Shown one piece after another: positions 1-6,868 of a stretch of DNA of 64,000 bases (positions within the stretch are counted from its first letter, which is position 1; every line of letters starts with the position of its first letter). The notes under the pieces were generated by a model. It was not told the origin of the DNA and made no database searches. It saw only the letters and a list, made by a program, of their open reading frames with translations. Position numbers and translations under genes: made by a program. The stretch comes from Poriferisodalis sp026713105 (GTDB lineage Bacteria; Actinomycetota; Acidimicrobiia; Acidimicrobiales; Poriferisodalaceae): assembly GCA_965115995.1 (NCBI GenBank), contig OZ220472.1, positions 3,224,001-3,288,000 on the forward strand, written 5' to 3'.

Positions 1-726
1 CTTCTTCTCAACGCCTCGTAGATTCTCGGCTAGCTTCTCGCGCTCGGCGACAGTTGACACCTGGGGAAAGAGAAGCTCCAAGGTTTCCACGAGGAATCCG
101 CCCGTGCCGCATGCTGGATCAAGCACGATCTCGCCGAGGCGTGGGTCGACCATCTGCACCATGAACCGGATGACGGGGCGAGGAGTGTAGAATTCGCCTG
201 AATCGCCGGCAGCGTCGCGCATCTCCCGCAGCATCGACTCGTATAACAACGCCATCGTGTGGACGTCCTCGGACGAGGTGAAGTCGACCTTGTTCACCTG
301 CTCGATCACGTCCGAGAGCAGGTAGCCCGAAACCATCCGGTTGTAAGTCTCCTTGAACACGGTGGCGAGAACGTCGCGCGGGTCACGGTCCGCGTCGCCC
401 TTCAATTCGCACAGGTACGCGAACAGCTCGTCCTCAACAAAGCCCAGAAGATCGTCGCCGGTCCGGCCGTTGATTCGATCAGCAGCCCAATCACGCCAGC
501 GGAAGGGTGCCTCGATAGCAGGGCGATAGTCGTCTTCGACGATCTCGCGCTCCATCTCCAGGCCGTCGAAGGCCTTCAGGAACAGCAACCACGCGAACTG
601 AGGAATACGGTCCAGGTCGCCGTTGAGGCCGGCGTCCTTCCGCATGGTCTTACGGGCTGAGTCGATGACTGACCGCAACCTCGCCTGCGGGGTGGCCGGC
701 ACCTGTGTCTTCTTCTTTCGTGCCAC
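1..726 (-). CDS. hsdM: Type I restriction-modification DNA methyltransferase subunit (HsdM), N-terminal part; runs off the left edge
   Basis: N6-adenine methyltransferase of a type I restriction system; with HsdS it methylates the recognition site and with HsdR it forms the nuclease. About 242 N-terminal residues are in the window. They show the HsdM N-terminal helical region (RIPQFAWLLFLKAFDGLE) and SAM-binding motif I DPACGTGGF near residue 203; the NPPY motif would lie outside. The GTG at 726 follows GAGGAG four bases upstream; an in-frame ATG at 738 is the alternative. It lies directly downstream of the abiEii stop, so it is probably co-transcribed with the AbiE pair and hsdR. No hsdS is seen; it would be expected to the left. 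Confidence 0.9.
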   Translation of the reverse strand, partial: MARKKKTQVPATPQARLRSVIDSARKTMRKDAGLNGDLDRIPQFAWLLFLKAFDGLEMEREIVEDDYRPAIEAPFRWRDWAADRINGRTGDDLLGFVEDELFAYLCELKGDADRDPRDVLATVFKETYNRMVSGYLLSDVIEQVNKVDFTSSEDVHTMALLYESMLREMRDAAGDSGEFYTPRPVIRFMVQMVDPRLGEIVLDPACGTGGFLVETLELLFPQVSTVAEREKLAENLRGVEKK

Positions 727-739
727 GGGACTCCTCATC

Positions 740-1618
740 TCAAGTCGTGACTGGCTGATTGTCGCCTGCGGTGGATGCACCGGCAGCTTGGGCGCGGCGC
801 CAGAAACTCTCGACTAGGTCGTGGGCATCGCTCGCGACCACCGTCGTCAGGCCAAGATCAGACGCCATTTCGGTGAAGGGCAGGGCCCAAGAATCTGCCA
901 TCGAAGGCAGTTCCGACAGCGGCAGGTGTTGGCTGCGACAGGCAAAAATCTCCTCGACTGCTTTTCGCAGGCGCTCATCTGGTTCGAGACCGTGTTCCAC
1001 AAGCAACACCAAGTCGACCAGGTCCTTAACTCGCGTATTGGGTCGGTCGTCGTAGCGACTCAGGTATGCGCTCAGCTTCTCGGCCCAATGCGTGCGCAGG
1101 TCGATGACGGCCATCTCCACGATTGGCAGGCCGGCGAAACCAAGCGCGCGGCCGAGTTGAACTCGTTCCGTTGTGGCCGGCAGCCCTTCGCCAGCGACGA
1201 CATCGACAACAAAGCTCTCGAACACTCGGTTGCCAAGCAACGCGTCAAGAGACAGACGCACCACGAGACCACGGCCGCGTATGTTCGACTGTTCCCTGCG
1301 ACGCGTGACGCGGAACGAGAAGTAGTCACCAAAGGGATCTCCCACGAGATCCTGCAGCAAGCGGTCAACTGGTTCGAGATCATTTGCCAACGCGAGATCT
1401 ATGTCTCGAGTCGAGCGTGCCCGCTCCGGCATTCGAAATTCGAGCGCAGCGCCGCCCTTGAGGACCCAAGCAGAGTGATCAGCCACCGCTAACCGGGTCA
1501 AGAGCCGATCGAACGCGACAGTGCGTCGGCGTCGGGAGAGGTCCTGGACACCTGTCGACGCCTGCTGTAGTCGAGCTTCCAGCGCTGCTCGGAATGCCTC
1601 GGGTTCCGCGTACCTCAC
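740..1618 (-). CDS. abiEii: AbiEii/AbiGii-family nucleotidyltransferase toxin
   Basis: Toxin of a type IV AbiE toxin-antitoxin (abortive infection) system; the family consists of DNA polymerase beta-like nucleotidyltransferases. Visible are the fold signature LKGGAALEFR (53-62) followed by TRDIDL (70-75), whose two Asp bind metal, and the downstream WAEKLSAYL...RVKDLVDL block typical of AbiEii. The 292 residues fit the family (about 280-320). The start ATG overlaps the antitoxin stop by four bases, so the pair is translationally coupled. The stop lies 13 bases from the preferred hsdM start. What is unusual is its place inside a restriction operon. Confidence 0.88.
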   Translation of the reverse strand: MRYAEPEAFRAALEARLQQASTGVQDLSRRRRTVAFDRLLTRLAVADHSAWVLKGGAALEFRMPERARSTRDIDLALANDLEPVDRLLQDLVGDPFGDYFSFRVTRRREQSNIRGRGLVVRLSLDALLGNRVFESFVVDVVAGEGLPATTERVQLGRALGFAGLPIVEMAVIDLRTHWAEKLSAYLSRYDDRPNTRVKDLVDLVLLVEHGLEPDERLRKAVEEIFACRSQHLPLSELPSMADSWALPFTEMASDLGLTTVVASDAHDLVESFWRRAQAAGASTAGDNQPVTT

Positions 1619-2208
1619 AACTTCGCCTTCGCCAAGAGCCGCACGCTCCGCTGTTGCGCCTCTTCGTCAAGCTCGTCAAGGCGGCGTTCAAGTTGTCGCG
1701 CAGTGATCGCCCCGCTTGCAATCGCATCGGAGATGACGCCCTCGACAAACTCCTCGTCAAAGTGTGGCTCGATCACGTCGAGGACGGTCCGCAGTACGGT
1801 GGTGATAGCTGCACCGTCGAGCACCGTGACGTCGGACTCCGGGAGCACCCGATAGTGGAGGACTACGGCCGGGTCATCCATGCGGAACCCTGGCGGGACG
1901 CTGAGATGCACCCTGGCCGGGTTAGCGACGCCGAGCCCGTAGGCCGCTGCCGCAGAGTCATGCGATACGGCTGCACGATGCCTAGACCACAGCACCCATC
2001 GGACGAGTCCGTCGTTCACCCCAGCCGGCCACTCGGGAATCCGGAATATCCCCCGATCAATCCGGCTCCAGTTGCCGTGGTCGACGTGGTGCTTCTGCGC
2101 TTGATATGAGTAGCCAACTTCTAGTGCCTGAGCCGCCGTGAAGTACCCGGCCTGCCCAGCGGCCAAGCGATACAGCGTCTGGCGGAGAGCTTGGCGGTCA
2201 CCGGGCAT
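1615..2208 (-). CDS. abiEi: AbiEi-family antitoxin / transcriptional autorepressor
   Basis: Antitoxin partner of the AbiEii toxin. Members of this family have an N-terminal winged-helix domain that represses the operon and a C-terminal domain that neutralises the toxin. The N-terminus (about 10-60) has the AbiEi pattern: GYFTAAQALEVGYSYQ, then a HVDHGNWSRIDRGIFRI stretch. The central part (HDSAAAAYGLG, HLSVPPGFR) matches the family's second domain. The 197-residue length is normal. The gene follows hsdR by a 74-bp gap holding paired inverted repeats, the likely operator, and overlaps abiEii by four bases. Confidence 0.85.
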   Translation of the reverse strand: MPGDRQALRQTLYRLAAGQAGYFTAAQALEVGYSYQAQKHHVDHGNWSRIDRGIFRIPEWPAGVNDGLVRWVLWSRHRAAVSHDSAAAAYGLGVANPARVHLSVPPGFRMDDPAVVLHYRVLPESDVTVLDGAAITTVLRTVLDVIEPHFDEEFVEGVISDAIASGAITARQLERRLDELDEEAQQRSVRLLAKAKL

Positions 2209-2225
2209 CCAGTGATCCTATACCG

Positions 2226-2278
2226 AAACTGTAGTTTTGTGGGATAGATACTCAACGTAATCTTGAGTTTTGCGAGAT
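2226..2278. promoter_or_regulatory. Paired inverted repeats before abiEi (probable AbiEi operator)
   Basis: The hsdR-abiEi gap holds two short inverted repeats: AAACT-GT-AGTTT (2226-2237) and ACTCAA-7-TTGAGT (2250-2268). Each is followed by a copy of the direct repeat AGTTTTGYGRGAT (2233-2245 and 2266-2278, 11 of 13 identical), 33 bp apart, close to three helical turns. AbiEi proteins are known to repress their operon by binding inverted repeats in the promoter. This suggests the abi-hsdM part has its own regulated promoter inside the restriction operon. The assignment is inferred from position and symmetry. Confidence 0.5.
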
Positions 2279-2282
2279 TTCG

Positions 2283-4640
2283 TCAAGCCGCGTACAGCTC
2301 ATCATGAAGAGCTGATATAGCCGATCGCAGCTGCTCCACGCCCCCGAACTGGTTAGCCAGTTCGACTAGCGAGCCCATCTCCGACAAGGGCGGTACCTGA
2401 AGCGAAGCCGGCGCGAGTTCTTCGGGCCCGAAGGCGGCGTACTTGTCCAGCAGTTCGTCGAGAATTGCGCGCGCCTCGGGGCTGAATTGCTCGAAGAACG
2501 CCGTGCGCTCAGCCCGCACCCTGCGCACGCGATCGAACCGAGATGCGAGCAGGTCGTTCCAAGCCAGGTGCACGAGGAAGTCGAGCGGGTCGGCGTCGTG
2601 CAGTCCGGTGTGCTCAATTGCGTCGGCGAGGTCGATGCCCCGCGCGGCAAGGGCGTCGATGACTGCTTGGCGGGTCCCCGCGTGGCCCCAGCGTTCGCGG
2701 AGCTCGGCCGGAGTTGGAACCAGCTCGCGCACGGCATCTGCAACAAAGCTCCGGTATTCGACGAGGCGAGGCCGCTTGGTATTCGGGTCGAGGCGAAAGA
2801 CACCCTCGGCGACTATCCACACTGGCTCGTCGTCGACGTAGAACTTGGTTGCGCCCTCCTCGGCGTCCAGGTCCACCTCATCGGGCTCGTCATGGTCGGG
2901 GACGTCGAGATCGGGCTCGTTGACTTCGCTGGCACGATCGACGACTTCGCCGGTTTCGTCGATTTCATCTTCGGACTCCACCAGTGGTGGCCCGTCGAAC
3001 TCAGAGTCCTCGAACAGCCGGGTCGCTCCGCAGTAGTCAATAATCTCGAACTGCCACTTGTTTGTATCCGGGTCGAGCCTGGTTCCGCGCCCGACGATCT
3101 GCTTGAACAGCGGCATCGATCCGATGGGCCGAAAGAGGACGATGTTGCGCACTGCGGGGATGTCGACACCGGTTGAAAGGAGCTGGGAAGTCGTCGCGAT
3201 CGTGGGTGACTGGCGCTCTGGGTCGGAGAACTGGCTGAGCAGGCGGTCGTTCTCGTATTCCGCGGACACGATCCGCACGACGTAGTCGGGATCGTCGGCG
3301 GTGATGTCGGAGTTGGCGTTGTGCATCGCGCGGCGCATCGAGTCGGCGTGATCGGAGTTGACGCAGAAGATGATCGTCTTGGCGTCCCGACCGTGACGCT
3401 TGAGGTAGGCCGTGAGATGAGCGGCAGCCGTGTCGGTGCGAGAAAGCAGAGCCACCACTCGCTCGAACTGGGTGGTCTCATACAGCCCAGTGGGGATCTC
3501 ATTGCCGAAGAGGTCGAGATCGCCTTCTTCGGGTACGAAACCAAACGCGTCGGCGCTGAGCACCACGCGTCGCACGGCGTAGGGCGCCAAGAATCCATCC
3601 TCGATTCCCTGAGCGAGGGAGTACTCAAAGATCGGTCTGCCGAAGTACCGATAGGTGTCGGCATCCTCGCGGACCACCGGCGTAGCGGTAAGGCCGATCT
3701 GCGTCGCAGGTTCGAAATACTCGAGGATCTGACGCCAAGTCGAGTCGTCTGTCGAGCTTCCACGATGGCACTCGTCGACGATGATTGCGTCGAAGTAGTC
3801 GGGCGGGTACTGGCGGTACCAGCTCTCTTCCCCCGCTCCGAGGTTCTGGTAGAGCCCAAAGTAGATATCGCGGCCAGTCTTCATCTGCCCGGCGAACTTG
3901 TGGATCGCGTTCTCGCCAAAGGCCGGAACGAACTCACGCAGCCGGGGCTGGTCAATCAATATGTTGCGATCCGCCAAGTACAGGATTCGTGGTGTGCGCC
4001 CGTCGACCCAACCCGTTTTCTGTAGCTTCCAAACGATCTGCATGGCAAGAAACGACTTGCCCGTCCCCGTCGCCATGACAACCAGCAAGCGCTTGTCCCC
4101 TGCAAGCACTCGCTCCACAGTTCGGTTGATCGCAATCCGTTGGTAGTAGCGCGGCTCCTTCACGCGGCCGTCGGAGAGACGCAGGTCACGGTTGAAGGGT
4201 TCGGTGTAAGCGCTCTTCGTCTTGCCCGTCAGACCTTTGGCGGACTGGAAGTGGCTCCAAGCCTCGGCCGGCGTCAGGAATTGTGCGTTGAAGTCCTCTC
4301 TGCCGGCGGCCATGTCGATACGGATGGTGACCATGCCATTCGATGCGTAGGCAAGCGGGACGTCAAGCAGCTGCGCATACACCTTCGCCTGGCCGACACC
4401 ATCGGCAGTGCTTCGCTTGGTCCGCTTCGCCTCAACGACGGCGACAGGTACACCCTCGACTTCGAGTACGTAGTCAGCCCTGAGAGGCGTGTCGCGCCGG
4501 TGCCGATCACCGAGCGGGAGAATCCTCCCGTCAGTGATGCGGTACTCCTCAATGATCTGGTCGTCAACCCATCCCGCCGTATGTAGGGCCGGGCGAATCA
4601 ACTCGCGACAAGTTTCGCTCTCGGTAGGGCCCGACACCAC
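2283..4640 (-). CDS. hsdR: Type I restriction enzyme R subunit (HsdR): nuclease plus DEAD-like translocase
   Basis: ATP-dependent translocase/endonuclease subunit that cuts unmethylated DNA. From the GTG at 4640 it has 785 residues. An N-terminal nuclease domain shows ADYVLEVEGVPVAVVEAKR, the PD-(D/E)xK core, ending near residue 73. A superfamily 2 helicase follows with ATGTGKS (190-196), DECHRG (289-294) and LTATP. The C-terminal HsdR region resembles the shorter EcoEI type rather than the longer EcoKI type. An in-frame start at 4727 would add 29 residues with no family resemblance and would crowd the divergent XRE promoter. It is the first gene of the hsdR-abiEi-abiEii-hsdM run. Confidence 0.9.
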   Translation of the reverse strand: MVSGPTESETCRELIRPALHTAGWVDDQIIEEYRITDGRILPLGDRHRRDTPLRADYVLEVEGVPVAVVEAKRTKRSTADGVGQAKVYAQLLDVPLAYASNGMVTIRIDMAAGREDFNAQFLTPAEAWSHFQSAKGLTGKTKSAYTEPFNRDLRLSDGRVKEPRYYQRIAINRTVERVLAGDKRLLVVMATGTGKSFLAMQIVWKLQKTGWVDGRTPRILYLADRNILIDQPRLREFVPAFGENAIHKFAGQMKTGRDIYFGLYQNLGAGEESWYRQYPPDYFDAIIVDECHRGSSTDDSTWRQILEYFEPATQIGLTATPVVREDADTYRYFGRPIFEYSLAQGIEDGFLAPYAVRRVVLSADAFGFVPEEGDLDLFGNEIPTGLYETTQFERVVALLSRTDTAAAHLTAYLKRHGRDAKTIIFCVNSDHADSMRRAMHNANSDITADDPDYVVRIVSAEYENDRLLSQFSDPERQSPTIATTSQLLSTGVDIPAVRNIVLFRPIGSMPLFKQIVGRGTRLDPDTNKWQFEIIDYCGATRLFEDSEFDGPPLVESEDEIDETGEVVDRASEVNEPDLDVPDHDEPDEVDLDAEEGATKFYVDDEPVWIVAEGVFRLDPNTKRPRLVEYRSFVADAVRELVPTPAELRERWGHAGTRQAVIDALAARGIDLADAIEHTGLHDADPLDFLVHLAWNDLLASRFDRVRRVRAERTAFFEQFSPEARAILDELLDKYAAFGPEELAPASLQVPPLSEMGSLVELANQFGGVEQLRSAISALHDELYAA

Positions 4641-4749
4641 AACGGACAAGGGTAAACGGGATGAATAGCCACAAGCCGCGTCGAGTCCGGCACGTAGCCG
4701 ACGCGCCCTCCACGGGCCTACGCACAACAGGTGCAGTGTAACTTTAATG

Positions 4750-4763
4750 TCACGCTATAGTGA
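4750..4763 (+). promoter_or_regulatory. -10-like element within an inverted repeat before the XRE gene
   Basis: TCAC-GCTATA-GTGA is an inverted repeat containing TATAGT (4756-4761), a good -10 hexamer. The hexamer ends seven bases before the ATG at 4769, so transcription would begin at or next to the start codon, giving a leaderless mRNA, which is common in actinobacteria. No Shine-Dalgarno is present, which agrees. The symmetry over the -10 would suit autorepression by the XRE protein. Inferred from sequence only. Confidence 0.4.
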
Positions 4764-4768
4764 GTCTC

Positions 4769-5086
4769 ATGGCAGCAGCGCGCACTGGCGCAGAGCGGTA
4801 CCTGCAAGACCGCAGGGGGGATCCAGATTACGAGAGCGCCTACGACGCCGCCCGTCAACGAATCGATCAGATCGACGGAATCATTCGGGCGCTAGACCAA
4901 CGCCGATGCAGCTTGCAGCTCAGCAAGGCCGAGCTCGCTCGCAGGGCAGATCTACGCCCAGAGGTGATCAGACGCCTCTTCTCGGCCGAGAGCCCTAACC
5001 CGACATTGTCAACACTTGTCGCGCTCGCAGGCGCGCTCGAACTCGAGATGACGGCAGCGCCACTTGAGGAGAGCCGGGCTAGTTGA
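4769..5086 (+). CDS. XRE-family helix-turn-helix protein (HigA-like antitoxin candidate)
   Basis: Small DNA-binding protein of 105 residues from the ATG at 4769 (a GTG at 4760 is in frame but lies inside the promoter-like repeat). The helix-turn-helix spans about residues 50-95: LSKAELARRADLRPEVIRRLF, then the NPTLSTLVALAGALELEM tail typical of Cro/CI and HigA antitoxins. It sits divergently from hsdR and convergently with a RelE-like toxin gene, their 3' ends overlapping by eight bases. It may be the antitoxin of that toxin in an unusual convergent arrangement, or a regulator of the island. Confidence 0.75.
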   Translation: MAAARTGAERYLQDRRGDPDYESAYDAARQRIDQIDGIIRALDQRRCSLQLSKAELARRADLRPEVIRRLFSAESPNPTLSTLVALAGALELEMTAAPLEESRAS

Positions 5087-5507
5087 GGACGGTCCGGTTC
5101 CGCTCGAAATCATCGCGGTACTGGCGGATGCGGCGGTAATCCCTTGGATTGGCCGGCTGCCGGCGCGGCTTGGTCAGTCCTCCCAAGCAAACGATTGACG
5201 AACCGCCGAGGTCGTCGGCATCTCGCTCCAGCAGACAGAACAGCCGATGGTTCGCGCCGCTTCCCTGGACACGGACTTCATAGAAGCCAGCCATCTCGCC
5301 GTGCATGGCCTCCCACTTCCCGCCGCCAGAGAATGCGGGTGGGGGCGCCTCAGCGACAGCGTCCAGAACGGCGTGCATCTCGGCCGCCACCTTGTCCGGA
5401 AGGCTCTCGAAGAAATCAAGTGCCGGTACCGCCTCATGCGCATCGCCAGCCTTGGCGCGCTGAAAGAAGTGAATCAGCCAAGGAGCGGGGCGCGACGCGG
5501 TAGCCAT
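5079..5507 (-). CDS. RelE/HigB-like toxin
   Basis: 142 residues resembling the phage-derived Gp49/HigB branch of RelE toxins, which are ribosome-dependent mRNA endonucleases. Family features are an N-terminal helical stretch (FFESLPDKVAAEMHAVLDAV), a beta core with KWEAMHGEMAGFYEVRVQ and NHRLFCLLE, and the C-terminal CLGGLTKP with DYRRIRQYRDDF. It begins two bases after the stop of the 284-residue gene, so the two form an operon. The XRE gene converges on its 3' end. Either neighbour could be the antitoxin. N-terminal extension WLIHFFQRAK is slightly longer than in classical HigB. Confidence 0.7.
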   Translation of the reverse strand: MATASRPAPWLIHFFQRAKAGDAHEAVPALDFFESLPDKVAAEMHAVLDAVAEAPPPAFSGGGKWEAMHGEMAGFYEVRVQGSGANHRLFCLLERDADDLGGSSIVCLGGLTKPRRQPANPRDYRRIRQYRDDFERNRTVLN

Positions 5508-5509
5508 GG

Positions 5510-6364
5510 TCAGGACTCGGTGTCACCCTCGGGCGGCTCAGCTCTCGCCTCGGACCTGAGGGAGCTAGCGAGGGCTTCAAGCTTGGCAACGATCTCACCG
5601 ATCGCTGGGAACGCTGCAGCGGGCAAGGCCTGGTCCGAGCGGAGCTCAAACACGATTTCACCATCGTCAATCGGCCACAGCTGCCGGATTGTCGGGGCAG
5701 CGGGAGCCCGTTCGGCTGCATTACTACGAGGCAGCGATACTTCCGGTGAAGGCCTTGGCGGGTCGAGCCTCTCGGCTGCTTCAGTCCCAGCAGCAGCGCC
5801 GTTTTCCCGCCCCCAGAGCACAACGTCGCCGCCGTCATTCAGCTCGGCGAGCTCCGCGGCGACGGCGCTCTCTATGAACGACTCGACGAACTTGCCCGCA
5901 TTCGCCGGGGAAACCCTTAGCTCGTGGACGGCCCGACCACCAAGACCATCAGGGTTGAGCGCTTGCCCTTTCGCGGTCTGGTCATAAAGACGGGCGAATA
6001 CGTCGCAGTTGTTGAAGGCTTCCTGCATCGCCCTTCGCTCCGACGCTGCGTCCGGGGGCATGGCGATCAGCCGCGCCACTTCGGTCATCGTGAGCATGTC
6101 TCCGCGACCGGTGATCAATCCCCAGTCCCGAAAAGCCGCCAGCCGCTGGCGGAACGAGCCGCTGTTGGTTGTGCTGTGTCCCATGTATGAAGCGAAGGCG
6201 GGTGTCGGATGCTCGAATCCGTACGTGCCCGCTTCTTTCAGGATCCGAGCGGCCTCCGACAGGCGCACGACTGGGAACCCCGTTCCGCGCTTGCGGCGTG
6301 GCCTCTTGGCATCGCCGTTGTCAGCGGTCGATCCCGTCTCGATATCCTCATCCTCGCTCATCAC
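5510..6364 (-). CDS. Unrecognised protein upstream of the RelE-like toxin; possible DNA-binding antitoxin
   Basis: 284 residues; I do not recognise the family. A basic stretch (KRPRRKRGTGFP, about 20-31) precedes a region that reads like a winged-helix domain (LSEAARILKEAG, then SFRQRLAAFRDWGLI...MTEVARLIAMP, about 35-105). The middle is helical and the C-terminus is acidic and Pro/Ala-rich, probably disordered. The ATG at 6364 follows GGAG by five bases; an ATG at 6361 is equivalent. It is co-directional with the toxin and separated by two bases. Two palindromes lie just upstream, consistent with autoregulation. A role as antitoxin is inference from context. Confidence 0.6.
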   Translation of the reverse strand: MMSEDEDIETGSTADNGDAKRPRRKRGTGFPVVRLSEAARILKEAGTYGFEHPTPAFASYMGHSTTNSGSFRQRLAAFRDWGLITGRGDMLTMTEVARLIAMPPDAASERRAMQEAFNNCDVFARLYDQTAKGQALNPDGLGGRAVHELRVSPANAGKFVESFIESAVAAELAELNDGGDVVLWGRENGAAAGTEAAERLDPPRPSPEVSLPRSNAAERAPAAPTIRQLWPIDDGEIVFELRSDQALPAAAFPAIGEIVAKLEALASSLRSEARAEPPEGDTES

Positions 6365-6377
6365 AACTCCATTTTCA

Positions 6378-6426
6378 ACTGATTCAGTAAGAAGAGTCTA
6401 ACAGATACTGTTGTAGTTACACAGTA
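6378..6426. promoter_or_regulatory. Two palindromes before the 284-residue gene (probable operators)
   Basis: ACTGATTCAGT (6378-6388) is an 11-bp perfect palindrome. TACTGT-9-ACAGTA (6406-6426) is a 21-bp imperfect one with perfect six-base arms. Both share the ACTG core and lie 14-62 bases upstream of the ATG at 6364 on the minus strand, where a promoter is expected. Such paired sites are typical of toxin-antitoxin autorepression. The binding protein is unknown; the 284-residue product or the XRE protein are candidates. Confidence 0.45.
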
Positions 6427-6453
6427 AACATATGACTCGCGCTAGTACCGTCA

Positions 6454-6538
6454 CTAGGCGGGCTCAAGCGCGGGCCGGGAGATCTCCCCGCCTAGACACT
6501 GCGGCATCCGCTGACTGACTGTGCTCAGCCGCCTAGAC
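6454..6538. repeat. Short repeats CCGCCTAGAC beside the tRNA-Gly scar (possible integrase arm sites)
   Basis: CCGCCTAGAC occurs directly at 6488-6497 and 6529-6538, 41 bp apart, and its first eight bases occur inverted at 6454-6461 (CTAGGCGG). All lie within 100 bp of the truncated tRNA-Gly on the island side. Tyrosine integrases use such short repeats as arm-type or excisionase sites flanking the core. No integrase gene is in the window; it would be expected near the other end of the island. Confidence 0.4.
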
Positions 6539-6552
6539 GCCAAGCGATCCCG

Positions 6553-6598
6553 TCAGCTTCCCAAGCTGATAACGGGGGTTCGATTCCCCTCACCCGCT
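6553..6598 (+). tRNA. 3' half of tRNA-Gly(CCC): probable attR scar of the defence island
   Basis: From the anticodon arm onward this is a tRNA-Gly. The anticodon stem TCAGC/GCTGA (6553-6557 with 6565-6569) encloses loop TTCCCAA with anticodon CCC (6560-6562). The T arm is GGGGG-TTCGATT-CCCCT (6574-6590), and the 3' acceptor strand CACCCGC plus discriminator T end at 6598. The 5' acceptor strand and D arm (expected to begin GCGGGTG) are absent upstream. This is what remains at the distal end after an element integrates into a tRNA 3' half. An intact tRNA-Gly(CCC) is predicted left of the window. CCA is not encoded. Confidence 0.75.
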
Positions 6599-6602
6599 CA
6601 AC

Positions 6603-6863
6603 TCATCCCGCCAGCAGCGTCGCGAGGGCCCAGAGAGCCGCGACGAATCCCACGAGTGCCAGCGGCACCGCTCGCCGCGCTGGCGCTCGCACCGGTTGCC
6701 CGCCTTCGTCGGCACGCCGAGGCCGCACCATGGCTGCCACGTTGCCCACGAACAGCGCGGCACCCAGTGCCAACACCAAGTACGGGATGAGGTCGTCGCC
6801 GAGGAACATCGAGCCGCCGTTGGCCGCGGCCGGCAGCACGGTGAGCGCGGCAACTCCGAACAT
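6603..6863 (-). CDS. Small membrane protein after dnaB
   Basis: 86 residues with two predicted membrane helices: about 22-45 (DDLIPYLVLALGAALFVGNVAA) and about 65-84 (VPLALVGFVAALWALATLL), joined by a basic loop (RPRRADEGGQPVRAPARR). Family not recognised. It begins five bases after the dnaB stop on the same strand, so it is the last gene of the rpsF-dnaB operon. Its stop lies only four bases from the tRNA-Gly scar, so it marks the first chromosomal gene to the right of the island. Confidence 0.55.
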   Translation of the reverse strand: MFGVAALTVLPAAANGGSMFLGDDLIPYLVLALGAALFVGNVAAMVRPRRADEGGQPVRAPARRAVPLALVGFVAALWALATLLAG

Positions 6864-6868
6864 GGCGT

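Noticed and set aside
1..6600. Insertion sequence or transposase within the defence island
   Set aside because: No transposase-like frame or terminal inverted repeats seen; integration at the tRNA explains the boundary.
6521..6790. Open frame on the plus strand beginning at the tRNA-Gly fragment
   Set aside because: Its N-terminus (LITGVRFPSPAQ) is the familiar translation of a tRNA T arm; the rest is antisense to a membrane-protein gene.
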